NCBI GenBank assembly: GCA_963834015.1
Contig: CAWIAG010000001.1
Span: 90,888 to 154,887, forward strand
Length of the DNA: 64,000 nt
Source: FEN-1297 sp963834015
GTDB lineage: Bacteria > Bacteroidota > Ignavibacteria > Ignavibacteriales > Ignavibacteriaceae
Reading direction: 5' to 3'
The position numbers and the translations under genes are program-made. Below are positions 28,182 to 37,432 of this stretch, piece after piece. The stretch's first letter is position 1; each line of letters starts with the position of its first letter. The notes under the pieces are model-generated. The model saw nothing but the letters and a program-made list of their open reading frames with translations. It was not told the origin of the DNA and ran no database searches.

Positions 28182-29471
28182 ATGAATAAGGATAAAAGCG
28201 AACATTTATTTATCGAGTCGCAGAAATTTATTCCCGGAGGAGTTAATTCTCCGGTTAGAGCTTTTAAAGCTGTTGGCAGTAGTCCAATATTTATTCAACG
28301 TGGGGAAGGTTCTAAATTTTATGATGTAGACGGAAATGAATATATAGACTATATCGGAAGCTGGGGGCCGCATTTGTTTGGACATAATCCGGCATTTATA
28401 AAGGAAGCTTTGCTAAAAGCCGTTGAAAACGGTACAAGTTTTGGAGCGCCCACAGAGCTTGAACTCAAGATCGCTAAGCTTATCTCGGAAATGGTTCCCT
28501 CTATTGAGATGGTAAGAATGGTAAATAGTGGAACGGAAGCAACTATGAGCGCTGTCCGGGCAGCGCGTGGTTTTACCGGCAAGGAAAAATTTATAAAGTT
28601 TGAAGGATGTTACCATGGGCACGCAGATTATTTTTTAATAAAAGCGGGTTCGGGAGCTTTAACTCTTGGAATTCCCACAAGTCCGGGTGTAACTAGAGGA
28701 AATGCAGCCGATACATTGCTTGCTGATTTTAATGATATAGAATCGGTGAAAAATGTAATTGCTCAAAATAAAAATCAAATTGCTGCTGTAATTCTTGAAC
28801 CAATTGCGGGTAATATGGGTGTTGTTCCTGCTTCTGATGAATTCTTAAAAGGGCTCAGAAATTTATGCAGTGAGGAGAAAATAATCCTGATTTTTGATGA
28901 GGTTATGACAGGTTTCCGTGTTGCAAAAGGCGGTGCCCAGGAATTGTATGGGGTTACCCCCGATCTAACAACTTTTGGAAAAATTATTGGAGGCGGACTC
29001 CCCGTCGGCGCTTTCGGCGGGAAAAAAGAAATTATGGAAATGATTGCTCCAAGCGGGCCTGTTTATCAGGCGGGTACTTTAAGTGGAAATCCTTTAGCGA
29101 TGACAGCCGGATACGCCGCACTCACATATATTAATAATAATCCCGGAGTTTATAATTTGCTTGAAGAAAAGTCAGCCTTGCTTGAAAATGGAATTCGCAA
29201 CGGTTTGCGGGATGCAAAGAAAAAATATGCTTTAAACAGGGTTGGGTCAATGATGACCTTATTTTTTGTGGGAGAGGAAGTCAAAAATTATAAAACAGCG
29301 GTAAAGTCGGATACAGTTAAATTCGGTAAATATTTTAACGGAATGCGGGAAAGAGGAATTTATTTGGCGCCTTCTCAATTTGAAGCAATATTTGTTTCTA
29401 CTGCTCATTCCGGGGATGATCTTCAAAAAACTATAAAATCCGCTTCGGAAGTGTTTGAACTATTAAAATAA
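28182..29471 (+). CDS. hemL: Glutamate-1-semialdehyde 2,1-aminomutase
   Basis: PLP enzyme making 5-aminolevulinate in the C5 route of tetrapyrrole synthesis. 429 residues, the family norm. PGGVNSPVRAFKAVG near the start, MVNSGTEATMSAVRAARGFT, CYHGHADYFLIKAGSG, IFDEVMTGFRVA, and TFGKIIGGGLPVGAFGG with Lys267 as the PLP lysine are all present. The GlnA/HemA partners are not in the window. Highly confident. Confidence 0.97.
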   Translation: MNKDKSEHLFIESQKFIPGGVNSPVRAFKAVGSSPIFIQRGEGSKFYDVDGNEYIDYIGSWGPHLFGHNPAFIKEALLKAVENGTSFGAPTELELKIAKLISEMVPSIEMVRMVNSGTEATMSAVRAARGFTGKEKFIKFEGCYHGHADYFLIKAGSGALTLGIPTSPGVTRGNAADTLLADFNDIESVKNVIAQNKNQIAAVILEPIAGNMGVVPASDEFLKGLRNLCSEEKIILIFDEVMTGFRVAKGGAQELYGVTPDLTTFGKIIGGGLPVGAFGGKKEIMEMIAPSGPVYQAGTLSGNPLAMTAGYAALTYINNNPGVYNLLEEKSALLENGIRNGLRDAKKKYALNRVGSMMTLFFVGEEVKNYKTAVKSDTVKFGKYFNGMRERGIYLAPSQFEAIFVSTAHSGDDLQKTIKSASEVFELLK

Positions 29472-29769
29472 AGAATTCTAAACCTTTTAATTATGATAAA
29501 TAATTTTCGATAATTGTCATTATTTCATCCAAATTAATTAATTATGTAAGTTATTGAATTAATTCTAATTGACAATGATAATTACTTGCTTTAATTCAAT
29601 TAATTAACTAAATTACATTATTAACTTTTAGCTGTAAAAGAAACTCATAATTGCGGGCAACGGGAAGTAGTCTAAATTTTTCATAAAATTTTATAAGTGT
29701 TCTTTAAAGTACTTATGGTCAAAGTAAGACAAGTTCTTTAATTAATTTTTTAATATTTCAGGAGGATTT
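29472..29769. other. Long AT-rich upstream region with a Fur-like site
   Basis: 298 bp without a gene. GACAATGATAATTACTTGC at 29571-29589 agrees with the classical 19-bp Fur box at 14 positions by my count, and ATTGTCA / TGACAAT recur as an inverted pair (29514-29520, 29570-29576). In such AT-rich DNA this may be chance. Confidence 0.25.
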
Positions 29770-30528
29770 ATGAAACGTTCTTTACTAATTTTTTCTATAT
29801 CAATTTTTGTTATCTTTTTTTCATTCAGTGATGTTTTTGCTCAATTTTATGTGGGGCCCTATATTGGCTTTGTAACTAGTGGTTTAAAAGGAGAAGGAAG
29901 AGAAGCCATAAATGGTAATATCCAAAATTCTAATACTATTTCTGATGGTGGTTCAAACTCTTTTACCGCCGGCGTTACTGTCGGATACCAAGTAATCCCG
30001 TCTGAAATCACAGGGGGGTTGTACAAGTTAGATCTTAATTTAGATGCTTCATGGGCGTCTTTTAGTTATTTTGAAAATGGTTATAATAGTGCGAATGGTG
30101 CAGGATCTTTTAGTAATGATGGATTGAGCGGTGGCGGGACAACAGTTATTTCCCTGGATATTATGCCGATTCATCGTTTCCATTTTAAAAATTTCATTTT
30201 GTCGCCTTTTGCCGGTATAGGATTGGGTATAGACATAATGTCTACATCAGATCTTACTTTAGGTCCACCAAGTACTGAGTCTGGTACCATAACAGGTAAT
30301 TCCGAGACTAAATTTGGCCTTTTATTTTTTTATGGCACGTTATTTAATGTAAGTGAAAATTTCCAGCCGTTTATCCAATTTAAACACTTTGTTCCTTTTG
30401 GTAGTGAAACTACTTTTACACAGAGTGTACAATTGTCCAACGGAGGCGGCTCTGGAAATTTAGCTTATTCTATTGAGGATGTCCCAGGTTACTTTACAAT
30501 ATCTGCTGGTGTTAGATTTTCTTTCTAA
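29770..30528 (+). CDS. Exported outer-membrane beta-barrel protein
   Basis: 252 residues. Signal peptide MKRSLLIFSISIFVIFFSFS with cleavage near VFA|QFY. The rest alternates polar and hydrophobic residues in strands and ends with the aromatic GVRFSF, a typical barrel-insertion C-terminus. No catalytic motif. The size suits an 8-10-strand barrel of the OmpA-N/OmpW type, but I cannot assign a family. AGGAGG stands 5 nt before the ATG, among the strongest ribosome sites in the window, and an intrinsic terminator follows, so it is probably a well-expressed single gene. Confidence 0.8.
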   Translation: MKRSLLIFSISIFVIFFSFSDVFAQFYVGPYIGFVTSGLKGEGREAINGNIQNSNTISDGGSNSFTAGVTVGYQVIPSEITGGLYKLDLNLDASWASFSYFENGYNSANGAGSFSNDGLSGGGTTVISLDIMPIHRFHFKNFILSPFAGIGLGIDIMSTSDLTLGPPSTESGTITGNSETKFGLLFFYGTLFNVSENFQPFIQFKHFVPFGSETTFTQSVQLSNGGGSGNLAYSIEDVPGYFTISAGVRFSF

Positions 30529-30552
30529 ATTAAGTATTATCGGTTGTTTTAT

Positions 30553-30582
30553 AAACCCTGTATTATTTATACGGGGTTTTTT
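30553..30582 (+). terminator. Intrinsic terminator of the beta-barrel gene
   Basis: AAACCCTGTA / TACGGGGTTT form a 10-bp stem with one G-T pair and a 7-nt loop, with T6 at its end (30577-30582), 24 bp after the stop. Confidence 0.85.
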
Positions 30583-30736
30583 ATTGCCATTCTCTCACTT
30601 TCGTTAGCGTGTTTATGGAGCAATGTCACATCTCTTTAAATTTGTGTCCTATAACGTTTTATACATTGTAAATCAAAACCTATTTCACAATATTGCATCG
30701 CATTTTAAAATTTAATTTTAACCATCGGGATCGCAA

Positions 30737-33667
30737 ATGAAATTATATCGAGTCAAATCTTATTTAATAACTTTGTTTCTTCTCTCTTTACTTTTTTTCA
30801 GTCTGGGGTTTACAAACAATGCCGGTTCACAAGTTGTAATCCATAAAGGAAATTTATATTACCTCGCACATACTGTTGTGGTTAAATTAAAGGGCCAGCC
30901 CGCTGATGTTTTATCTAAATCATCAAGCTTGTCCACACAGCTTAATCTTAAATTAGGCAGGTTTAAATTTTCCTCAGCAAAACAGATGTTTAATACCAAT
31001 CCCTTGAAGGCTGCAACAGAATTAAGTAAAATTGTAACTGTCAAATATAATACTCAGGATGATCCTTTTTATGTTGCATCTAAAATAAGAGAAACGAATA
31101 AAGATATTGAATGGGTAGAACCAAAATATGTAAGAAGAATAACATTTGTACCTAATGATCCCTTTTTAATTAACCAATACTATCTTACTACTATTAGTGC
31201 AGAATCCGCCTGGGATATTTCAACAGGTGATACAAACGTTGTGATTGGTATTGTTGATACAGGTGTGGATTGGCTCCATCCGGATTTACATGCAAATATC
31301 TGGCATAACTGGAATTATAAAGCTGATGAAGCAACTTACCCCAATGATTCAATTGGCTGGGATTTTGGCGGCCTCGGCGACGGCCAGGGGAATGCAACAC
31401 CGGATAACAATCCGATTGAAGATGTTCCGGTTCATGGCACCTTGGTAGCCGGGTGTGCTTCTGCTGTTACAAATAATGGTATTGGTGTTGCGGGAGTTGG
31501 TTTTAAATGCAAAATTATGGCCGTAAAGGTTGCTGAAGCGGATCTTACTGATCCATCTACGGGTGAACCGTATATTGAGTTTGGTTTTGAGGGAATTCAA
31601 TATGCTGTGGATCATGGCGCCAGGGTTATAAATTGCAGTTGGGGCGGCGCAGGATATTCAAATGCTGAACAGGAAACGATAAATTACGCAATAAATCAGG
31701 GAACATTAATTGTTGCTGCGGCCGGTAATGATGGAGTTAACGAACAATTTTTCCCCGCAGCTTATGCCGGTGTTCTTGCTGTTGCCGCTACAGATGAGGG
31801 TGATAATATTGCTGGTTTTTCAAACTATGGGCCGGATGTTGCGTTAGCTGCTCCTGGGGTTGATATATATAATACTTGGCAGCCTAAACCGGGAAACGAA
31901 TTAGGCCCTAATGTAGTGCAAGGCCCTCCTGATACTTTATACAATCCTTTTGGAACAGGAACTTCTTTCGCTTCGCCTATTACAGCAGGTGTTGCGGCTT
32001 TAGTCTGTTCCCGTTTCCCGGATTATACACCTCTTCAGGTTGCTGAACAGGTTAGAGTAAATTCTGATGATATTTATTCGATTAACTCGCCGAAATATCA
32101 ATACCAAATAGGAAAAGGTAGATTAGACGCATATAATGCTCTTTCCGATTCAAACTCAGAATCTGTTAGAGCTGTTAATATACAATATTCAGATGCCCCT
32201 CCGGGGGGTAACGGGAACGGAGTATTTGAACCGGGAGAGACAATTACCGTCTCAGTAAAATTCGTAAATTATTTAAGGCTGATTGAGAATCTTAAAGTGA
32301 GTCTTGTTAGTATTAACTCCTATGCAACGGTGGTTAATTCTTCTTTTAGCAAAAGTGGAGTTGGTACATTAGATTCATTAGACAATTCAGGTTCCCCCTT
32401 TTCATTTACACTTTCTAACTCAACTCCATATGATACATCACTTCAATTCGTTCTGGAGTACAGCGACGGTAGTTACATTGGTGATTTTCAATTAATTAGT
32501 GTCCCCGTTAACCCGTCATATTTTACTCAATCAGGTAATAACGTTTCACTTACTATTGCAAGCAAAGGAAACCTTGCGTTTAATGATTATCCGAATAACA
32601 CCGAGGGTAATGGATTTCAGTATAAAAACGGGAACAATTTACTATTTGAAGGCGCCTTGATGATTGGCACTTCAGCAAATACAATTGAAGATGCTGCAAG
32701 AGATTCTTCAGACGGAAACAACCAGGATACTTCATTTGGGATTGTTCAGGCATTTAAAGTTCAAACATCACAGGATTTATCATACGAGAGGGGTATTGCG
32801 ATATTTAATGACAATAATTCCCCGGATAAATTGGGGATTATAACTCGGCTGGATTCCTATACTTTTGCTTCAGCTCCCGATAATAATTATTTAATTCTGA
32901 ACTATAGGTTTGTTAATAATTCATTAAAAAATATTATAAACTTTTATGCCGGTCTGTTTTTTGATTGGGATTTAGTAGATGGCAATGGTGATTCTACGGC
33001 ATGGGATAGTCAGGGAAACTTAGGATATACTAAACACACAACAGAAGTATTTGATACTTTGGTTGCCACTGCTTTAATCTCTTCTTCAGAGTATGGTTAT
33101 TGGGCTATTCTTAATAGCGATAATGGTTCCGGTGTAAATTGGGGTACTTATAATGGATTTACTCCCGCAGAAAAGTGGCAGGCCTTATCCAGCGGAATTG
33201 GAAAATCCAAAGCAGGAGTTGGTGATATATCCGAGGTTACATCCGGAGGCCCTTTCACAATTCCTGCCGGAGATACCCTTCAAGTTGCTTTTGCGGTCGC
33301 AGCAGGAAATAGCCTTAATGATCTGCGGACTGCAATTAACAGTGCAAGAACTAAATACTCTCAGTTAATAACTGGTGTCATCAATGGGAAAAATACAATT
33401 CCCTTTTCTTATAATCTGTCGCAAAATTATCCCAATCCGTTTAATCCATCAACTGTAATAAACTACCAGATTGCAAAAGCCGGCAATGTTACTTTAAAAA
33501 TTTATGATGTCCTGGGTAGAGAAGTGTCCTCTCTGGTCAATGAGGAAAAGCCGGCCGGAAGTTATTCTTATAGTTTTAATGCTTCAACTTTATCAAGCGG
33601 TGTTTATTTCTACCAAATAAGATCAGGCAGCTATATTTCTACAAAAAAGATGCTTCTGCTAAAATAG
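30737..33667 (+). CDS. Secreted subtilase (S8) with type IX sorting domain
   Basis: 976-residue exported serine protease. A hydrophobic N-terminal signal segment (about 8-25) is followed by a pro-region and the S8 domain: Asp174 in GIVDTGVDW, His233 in VHGTLVAG, Asn331 in AAGNDG (oxyanion hole) and Ser410 in GTGTSFASPITAG. A long beta-rich middle follows. The last 85 residues are a type IX secretion (Por) sorting domain with NLSQNYPNPFNPST, VTLKIYDVLGREV, and a terminal SSGVYFYQIRSG. It should be moved across the outer membrane by T9SS and kept on the surface or released. The T9SS machinery itself is not in the window. Not in an operon. Confidence 0.95.
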   Translation: MKLYRVKSYLITLFLLSLLFFSLGFTNNAGSQVVIHKGNLYYLAHTVVVKLKGQPADVLSKSSSLSTQLNLKLGRFKFSSAKQMFNTNPLKAATELSKIVTVKYNTQDDPFYVASKIRETNKDIEWVEPKYVRRITFVPNDPFLINQYYLTTISAESAWDISTGDTNVVIGIVDTGVDWLHPDLHANIWHNWNYKADEATYPNDSIGWDFGGLGDGQGNATPDNNPIEDVPVHGTLVAGCASAVTNNGIGVAGVGFKCKIMAVKVAEADLTDPSTGEPYIEFGFEGIQYAVDHGARVINCSWGGAGYSNAEQETINYAINQGTLIVAAAGNDGVNEQFFPAAYAGVLAVAATDEGDNIAGFSNYGPDVALAAPGVDIYNTWQPKPGNELGPNVVQGPPDTLYNPFGTGTSFASPITAGVAALVCSRFPDYTPLQVAEQVRVNSDDIYSINSPKYQYQIGKGRLDAYNALSDSNSESVRAVNIQYSDAPPGGNGNGVFEPGETITVSVKFVNYLRLIENLKVSLVSINSYATVVNSSFSKSGVGTLDSLDNSGSPFSFTLSNSTPYDTSLQFVLEYSDGSYIGDFQLISVPVNPSYFTQSGNNVSLTIASKGNLAFNDYPNNTEGNGFQYKNGNNLLFEGALMIGTSANTIEDAARDSSDGNNQDTSFGIVQAFKVQTSQDLSYERGIAIFNDNNSPDKLGIITRLDSYTFASAPDNNYLILNYRFVNNSLKNIINFYAGLFFDWDLVDGNGDSTAWDSQGNLGYTKHTTEVFDTLVATALISSSEYGYWAILNSDNGSGVNWGTYNGFTPAEKWQALSSGIGKSKAGVGDISEVTSGGPFTIPAGDTLQVAFAVAAGNSLNDLRTAINSARTKYSQLITGVINGKNTIPFSYNLSQNYPNPFNPSTVINYQIAKAGNVTLKIYDVLGREVSSLVNEEKPAGSYSYSFNASTLSSGVYFYQIRSGSYISTKKMLLLK

Positions 33668-33701
33668 TTTCAACCGTTATGTAGCTGTAGAATAAAATCT
33701 G

Positions 33702-33726
33702 GCGGCTCATTTCCGAAGTGAGCCGC
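33702..33726. terminator. GC-rich hairpin after the subtilase gene
   Basis: GCGGCTCA and TGAGCCGC form a perfect 8-bp stem, extendable inward by TTC/GAA across a G-T pair, 34 bp past the stop. No T run on either side, so termination would be weak; it may be a dispersed palindromic repeat. Confidence 0.5.
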
Positions 33727-33910
33727 ATAATTAATGTAATTACATTATTTTCTTGTAAAATAGTAATTTCTTATATTTGAATAAAAAATAAACATTTTAA
33801 CAATTTATATTGCGATATAAATTATTGGATTATTGTTTATTTTATCTGAGCATTATTAAAATAGTAAGCGCATCGATTAATATTTATAATTCGGGAAAAT
33901 TATACCTAAA

Positions 33911-35398
33911 TTGAATAAGACAAACGAAGAATTATCACAACTATTCTCTGGAATTAAGAACACTTTCTTTTGGTCTTTAAAATATGTTGATGACAAGGAG
34001 ATAATTTATTATTCGGAGAATATTTTTGAAATTACAGGTTATACCGGTGAAGAAATTAAAAGTTTCCAGGGTGGGGGTAATGCATTGATTATAGAAGAAG
34101 ATATTCAAAAATTTAAGAAATCATTCATAGATTTCACTAACGATCCATCAATGAGTTTTCTAAAATTAGATTATAGAATTACCAGGAAAGATAAAAAAGT
34201 AGTTTGGTTGGAGGAAAGTGTTACTGTTGAAAGAAATAAAGAAGGTAAATCTCAAAAATATTTCGGTCTGGTTGCTGATATTACTGAGTTTAAGGAGAAA
34301 GAAGTTTCTTTAAATGGTTTATTGGAAAATTATAAGCAGCTTAATTCTTCCAAAGACAGGTTTATTTCTATTCTCTCGCATGATCTGCGGGCTCCATTTA
34401 CGAGCATCCTCGGTTTTTCCGAAATTTTAATAAATGAACCAAATCTATCTTATGATGAAAGGCTTGAGTACTTAAATTATATAAATGAGTCTTCGCAAAA
34501 TCAATTGCAACTGGTAAACTATTTGCTTGATTGGTCAAGGCTGCAAACGGGCGGTATCAGAATTGAACCGCAAAGGCTCCATGCACAAACTTTGGTTTTT
34601 AATTGTATTTCGTCACTTACAGGTAACGCTATCAGGAAGAATCTCGATATTAAAGTCTTCATTAAAGATTCTCTTTATATTCAAGCCGATGAACGCATGC
34701 TTACACAGGTTATTACAAACATCATAAGTAATGCAATAAAATTTTCTACCGAAGGTAAAACTATTGAAGTATCTGCAGATACTTTTAATGAAAGTTTTGT
34801 CGAATTTATTGTAAAAGATGAGGGTATTGGTATTTCCGATTCCAATAAAATTAAATTATTTAAAATTGAAAAAATGTTTTCTACGGAAGGAACAAAAGGT
34901 GAAAAAGGAACGGGTTTGGGTCTTTCTCTTGTAAAAGAGATAATAGATAAACACAATGGCAGTATCTGGTTTTATACAGAACTGGATAAAGGCAGCGAAT
35001 TTCATTTTACAATTCCATCTTCTCCGAATACTATCCTGCTTGTTGAAAATAATTCTATTGAAAAAGATCTGTATGAAACGGTGCTAAAAAATAATTTCCC
35101 GTCATTTCATGTAATCGGTGTTAAAAACGGTTATGAAGCTCTGAATCATTTGATATCACAACTCCCATCTTTAATAATCACGGATTATGAATTACCATTA
35201 ATGAATGGGACTCAATTTATCAAGTCCGTTAGAAAAGAAGATAAAGGCGGGAAAATTCCCATTATTGCTCTGGTTCCCGAATTATCGGAAGATGTCAGGC
35301 GGCAATATCAGATGTTAGGAATTGATATTGTTCTTCAGAAGCCTGTTGACAATGAACTTTTTAGCGAGAAAATTCAACTGCTTCTTGAATATCAGTAA
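33911..35398 (+). CDS. PAS histidine kinase with C-terminal receiver domain
   Basis: 495 residues, no signal or membrane segment, so cytoplasmic. PAS domain about 15-130 (ENIFEITGYTGEEIKSFQGG), HisKA with ISILSHDLRAPFTSILGFSE (His157), HATPase with N box TNIISNAIKFS and GTGLGLSLVKEI, then a receiver domain with Asp425 (IITDYELPLMNG). The receiver is partly degenerate: the acidic pocket reads LVENN and the conserved Thr/Ser is Val in IIALVPEL, though the Lys is kept (LQKPVD). It starts with TTG without a strong ribosome site. No partner regulator adjacent. Confidence 0.9.
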   Translation: MNKTNEELSQLFSGIKNTFFWSLKYVDDKEIIYYSENIFEITGYTGEEIKSFQGGGNALIIEEDIQKFKKSFIDFTNDPSMSFLKLDYRITRKDKKVVWLEESVTVERNKEGKSQKYFGLVADITEFKEKEVSLNGLLENYKQLNSSKDRFISILSHDLRAPFTSILGFSEILINEPNLSYDERLEYLNYINESSQNQLQLVNYLLDWSRLQTGGIRIEPQRLHAQTLVFNCISSLTGNAIRKNLDIKVFIKDSLYIQADERMLTQVITNIISNAIKFSTEGKTIEVSADTFNESFVEFIVKDEGIGISDSNKIKLFKIEKMFSTEGTKGEKGTGLGLSLVKEIIDKHNGSIWFYTELDKGSEFHFTIPSSPNTILLVENNSIEKDLYETVLKNNFPSFHVIGVKNGYEALNHLISQLPSLIITDYELPLMNGTQFIKSVRKEDKGGKIPIIALVPELSEDVRRQYQMLGIDIVLQKPVDNELFSEKIQLLLEYQ

Positions 35399-35516
35399 AG
35401 TAGAAAAAAATTAATACCATTATATTGATCCATTATTCCTTATATATCTGGCTAATGCAAATCTTTTTTAATTGATTTAACAGCATTAATATTTAATAAA
35501 ATTTATAGGAGGTAAT

Positions 35517-36845
35517 TTGAATATTGCAGTAATTGGAACCGGGTATGTTGGTTTAGTAACGGGGACATGTTTTGCTGAAACCGGCAACGAAGTAATATGT
35601 GTTGATATTGATAAAGTTAAAGTTGAGAATATTAAAAAAGGTATTGTCCCCATATACGAACCCGGTTTGGATATATTAGTAGAGCGGAATATAAAAGTTG
35701 GCAGATTAAAATTTACAACTGATCTTTATGATGCCGTTAGAAAATCTGAAGTTATATTTTTAAGCCTGCCGACCCCGCAGGATGAAGACGGGAGTGCGGA
35801 TTTGAAATATATCCTAAATGTTGCTGATCAGATCGGAAAATTATTTTGCTCAGAACCAAATATAGGCTACAAGATTATTGTTGATAAAAGTACTGTTCCC
35901 GTCGGCACAAGTGATAAAGTTCGTATTGCGGTTAAAATACATGCTCCGGGATTTGACTTTGATGTGGCCTCAAATCCCGAGTTTTTAAGAGAAGGTATGG
36001 CTGTTGATGATTTTATGAAACCCGAACGCGTAATCATTGGGACAAGTAATGAAAAAACCAGGGAATTACTCGCCCATTTGTATGAACCTTTCATCCGTTC
36101 AGGTAATCCGATTTATTATATGGATGAACGTTCCGCGGAAGTTACTAAATATGCTGCAAATTCTTTTTTGGCAACAAAAATCTCTTTCATGAATGAGATT
36201 GCAAATTTGTGCGAATTGGTAGGGGCTGAAGTTGATAAAGTAAGGGTTGGAATTGGTTCGGATTCCAGGATAGGTAAACGTTTTCTATTTCCGGGTATTG
36301 GCTATGGCGGTTCATGTTTTCCAAAAGATGTGATTGCTCTGGTAAATACAGCAAATGAAAATAATTATAACTTTAAAATTCTAAAATCGGTTATCGAGGT
36401 CAATTCAAATCAGGCTTCGATGTTTATTGCTAAAATTCGAAATCATTTTAATGGAAATATAAAAGATAAACATTTTGCCGTTTGGGGATTAGCATTTAAA
36501 CCCAATACGGATGATGTCAGGGAAGCGCCGTCTATAAAAATTATAAATAGCCTGCTTGATAACGGGGCAAGTATATCTGCATACGATCCGGAAGCAAAGG
36601 AAACAACTTTGACTGTTCTTGGTAATAAAATTGAGTATGCAGAAAGTTCTTACCAGGCATTAGAAAATGCGGATGCATTAATTATTGTAACCGAATGGAA
36701 TGAATTCAGGACACCGGATTTCAATAGAATAAAATCCCGGTTAAAAGAACCTGTTATTTTTGATGGGCGTAATCTCTATGATCCGGATAAAATGAAAGAA
36801 AATAATTTCACCTATTATTCTGTTGGAAGAGTCCCTGTAAAATAA
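35517..36845 (+). CDS. ugd: UDP-glucose 6-dehydrogenase
   Basis: Oxidises UDP-glucose to UDP-glucuronate with two NAD+, feeding capsule or exopolysaccharide synthesis. 442 residues: N-terminal Rossmann IAVIGTGYVGLVTGTCFAE, VDKSTVPVGTSDKV, NPEFLREGMAVDDFMKPERV, and GIGYGGSCFPKDV with catalytic Cys267; C-terminal UDP-binding domain with GLAFKPNTDDVREAPS. Start is a TTG behind GGAGG. The next gene is an UpxY-like antiterminator, as in polysaccharide loci, although no other capsule gene follows. Confidence 0.96.
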   Translation: MNIAVIGTGYVGLVTGTCFAETGNEVICVDIDKVKVENIKKGIVPIYEPGLDILVERNIKVGRLKFTTDLYDAVRKSEVIFLSLPTPQDEDGSADLKYILNVADQIGKLFCSEPNIGYKIIVDKSTVPVGTSDKVRIAVKIHAPGFDFDVASNPEFLREGMAVDDFMKPERVIIGTSNEKTRELLAHLYEPFIRSGNPIYYMDERSAEVTKYAANSFLATKISFMNEIANLCELVGAEVDKVRVGIGSDSRIGKRFLFPGIGYGGSCFPKDVIALVNTANENNYNFKILKSVIEVNSNQASMFIAKIRNHFNGNIKDKHFAVWGLAFKPNTDDVREAPSIKIINSLLDNGASISAYDPEAKETTLTVLGNKIEYAESSYQALENADALIIVTEWNEFRTPDFNRIKSRLKEPVIFDGRNLYDPDKMKENNFTYYSVGRVPVK

Positions 36846-36911
36846 TTATCAAATTAGATGCTATGGTATAATTTTAAGAATAAAAAATATAAAGTTTTAA
36901 TAAGTTAAAAA

Positions 36912-37424
36912 ATGTCTGAAATAAAAGAGAAAGCCTGGTTTGCACTTTATACAAAACCTAGAAGTGAGTTTAAAGCAGCCGAACAAATTGATGAATGTGG
37001 AATCAACTATTTTCTTCCGACTCTCACAAGGATAAAACAGTGGAGCGACAGGAAGAAGAAAATTACCGAACCTTTGTTACGAGGGTATATTTTTATTTTT
37101 GCAGATGAAAAGGAGCGTATTTTATCTCTTGAACAGCAATCGGTTGTAAGGTGTATATTCGATTCAGGCAGGCCTGCAAAAATTCCGCAGTGGCAAATAG
37201 ATAATTTAAGAACCATGCTAAATTCAAATTCCGAACTCTCTATTAAGGAAGGGCTCGTTCCCGGTACGCAGGTCAGAATTAAAGACGGCCCTTTTGATGG
37301 TGTTATCGGTATTGTGAAAAATTCAGAAAGCGGGAAAACAATTACGGTATCAATTGACTTATTAAATCGTTCTATTATTGCCCATCTTCCAAAGGAAAGC
37401 ACTATAGAGGTATTGAAAGTATAA
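36912..37424 (+). CDS. UpxY-type NusG paralogue (transcription antiterminator)
   Basis: 170 residues. The NGN domain begins KAWFALYTKPRSEFKAAEQI and contains FLPTLTRIKQWSDRKKKITE and LLRGYIFIF; a C-terminal KOW motif reads GTQVRIKDGPFDGVIGIV. This pattern is of the UpxY/LoaP specialised NusG proteins that allow read-through of long polysaccharide operons in Bacteroidota. It lies 66 bp after ugd and 8 bp before the YhaM-like gene. The operon it serves is not evident here. Confidence 0.87.
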   Translation: MSEIKEKAWFALYTKPRSEFKAAEQIDECGINYFLPTLTRIKQWSDRKKKITEPLLRGYIFIFADEKERILSLEQQSVVRCIFDSGRPAKIPQWQIDNLRTMLNSNSELSIKEGLVPGTQVRIKDGPFDGVIGIVKNSESGKTITVSIDLLNRSIIAHLPKESTIEVLKV

Positions 37425-37432
37425 TATAGTAT

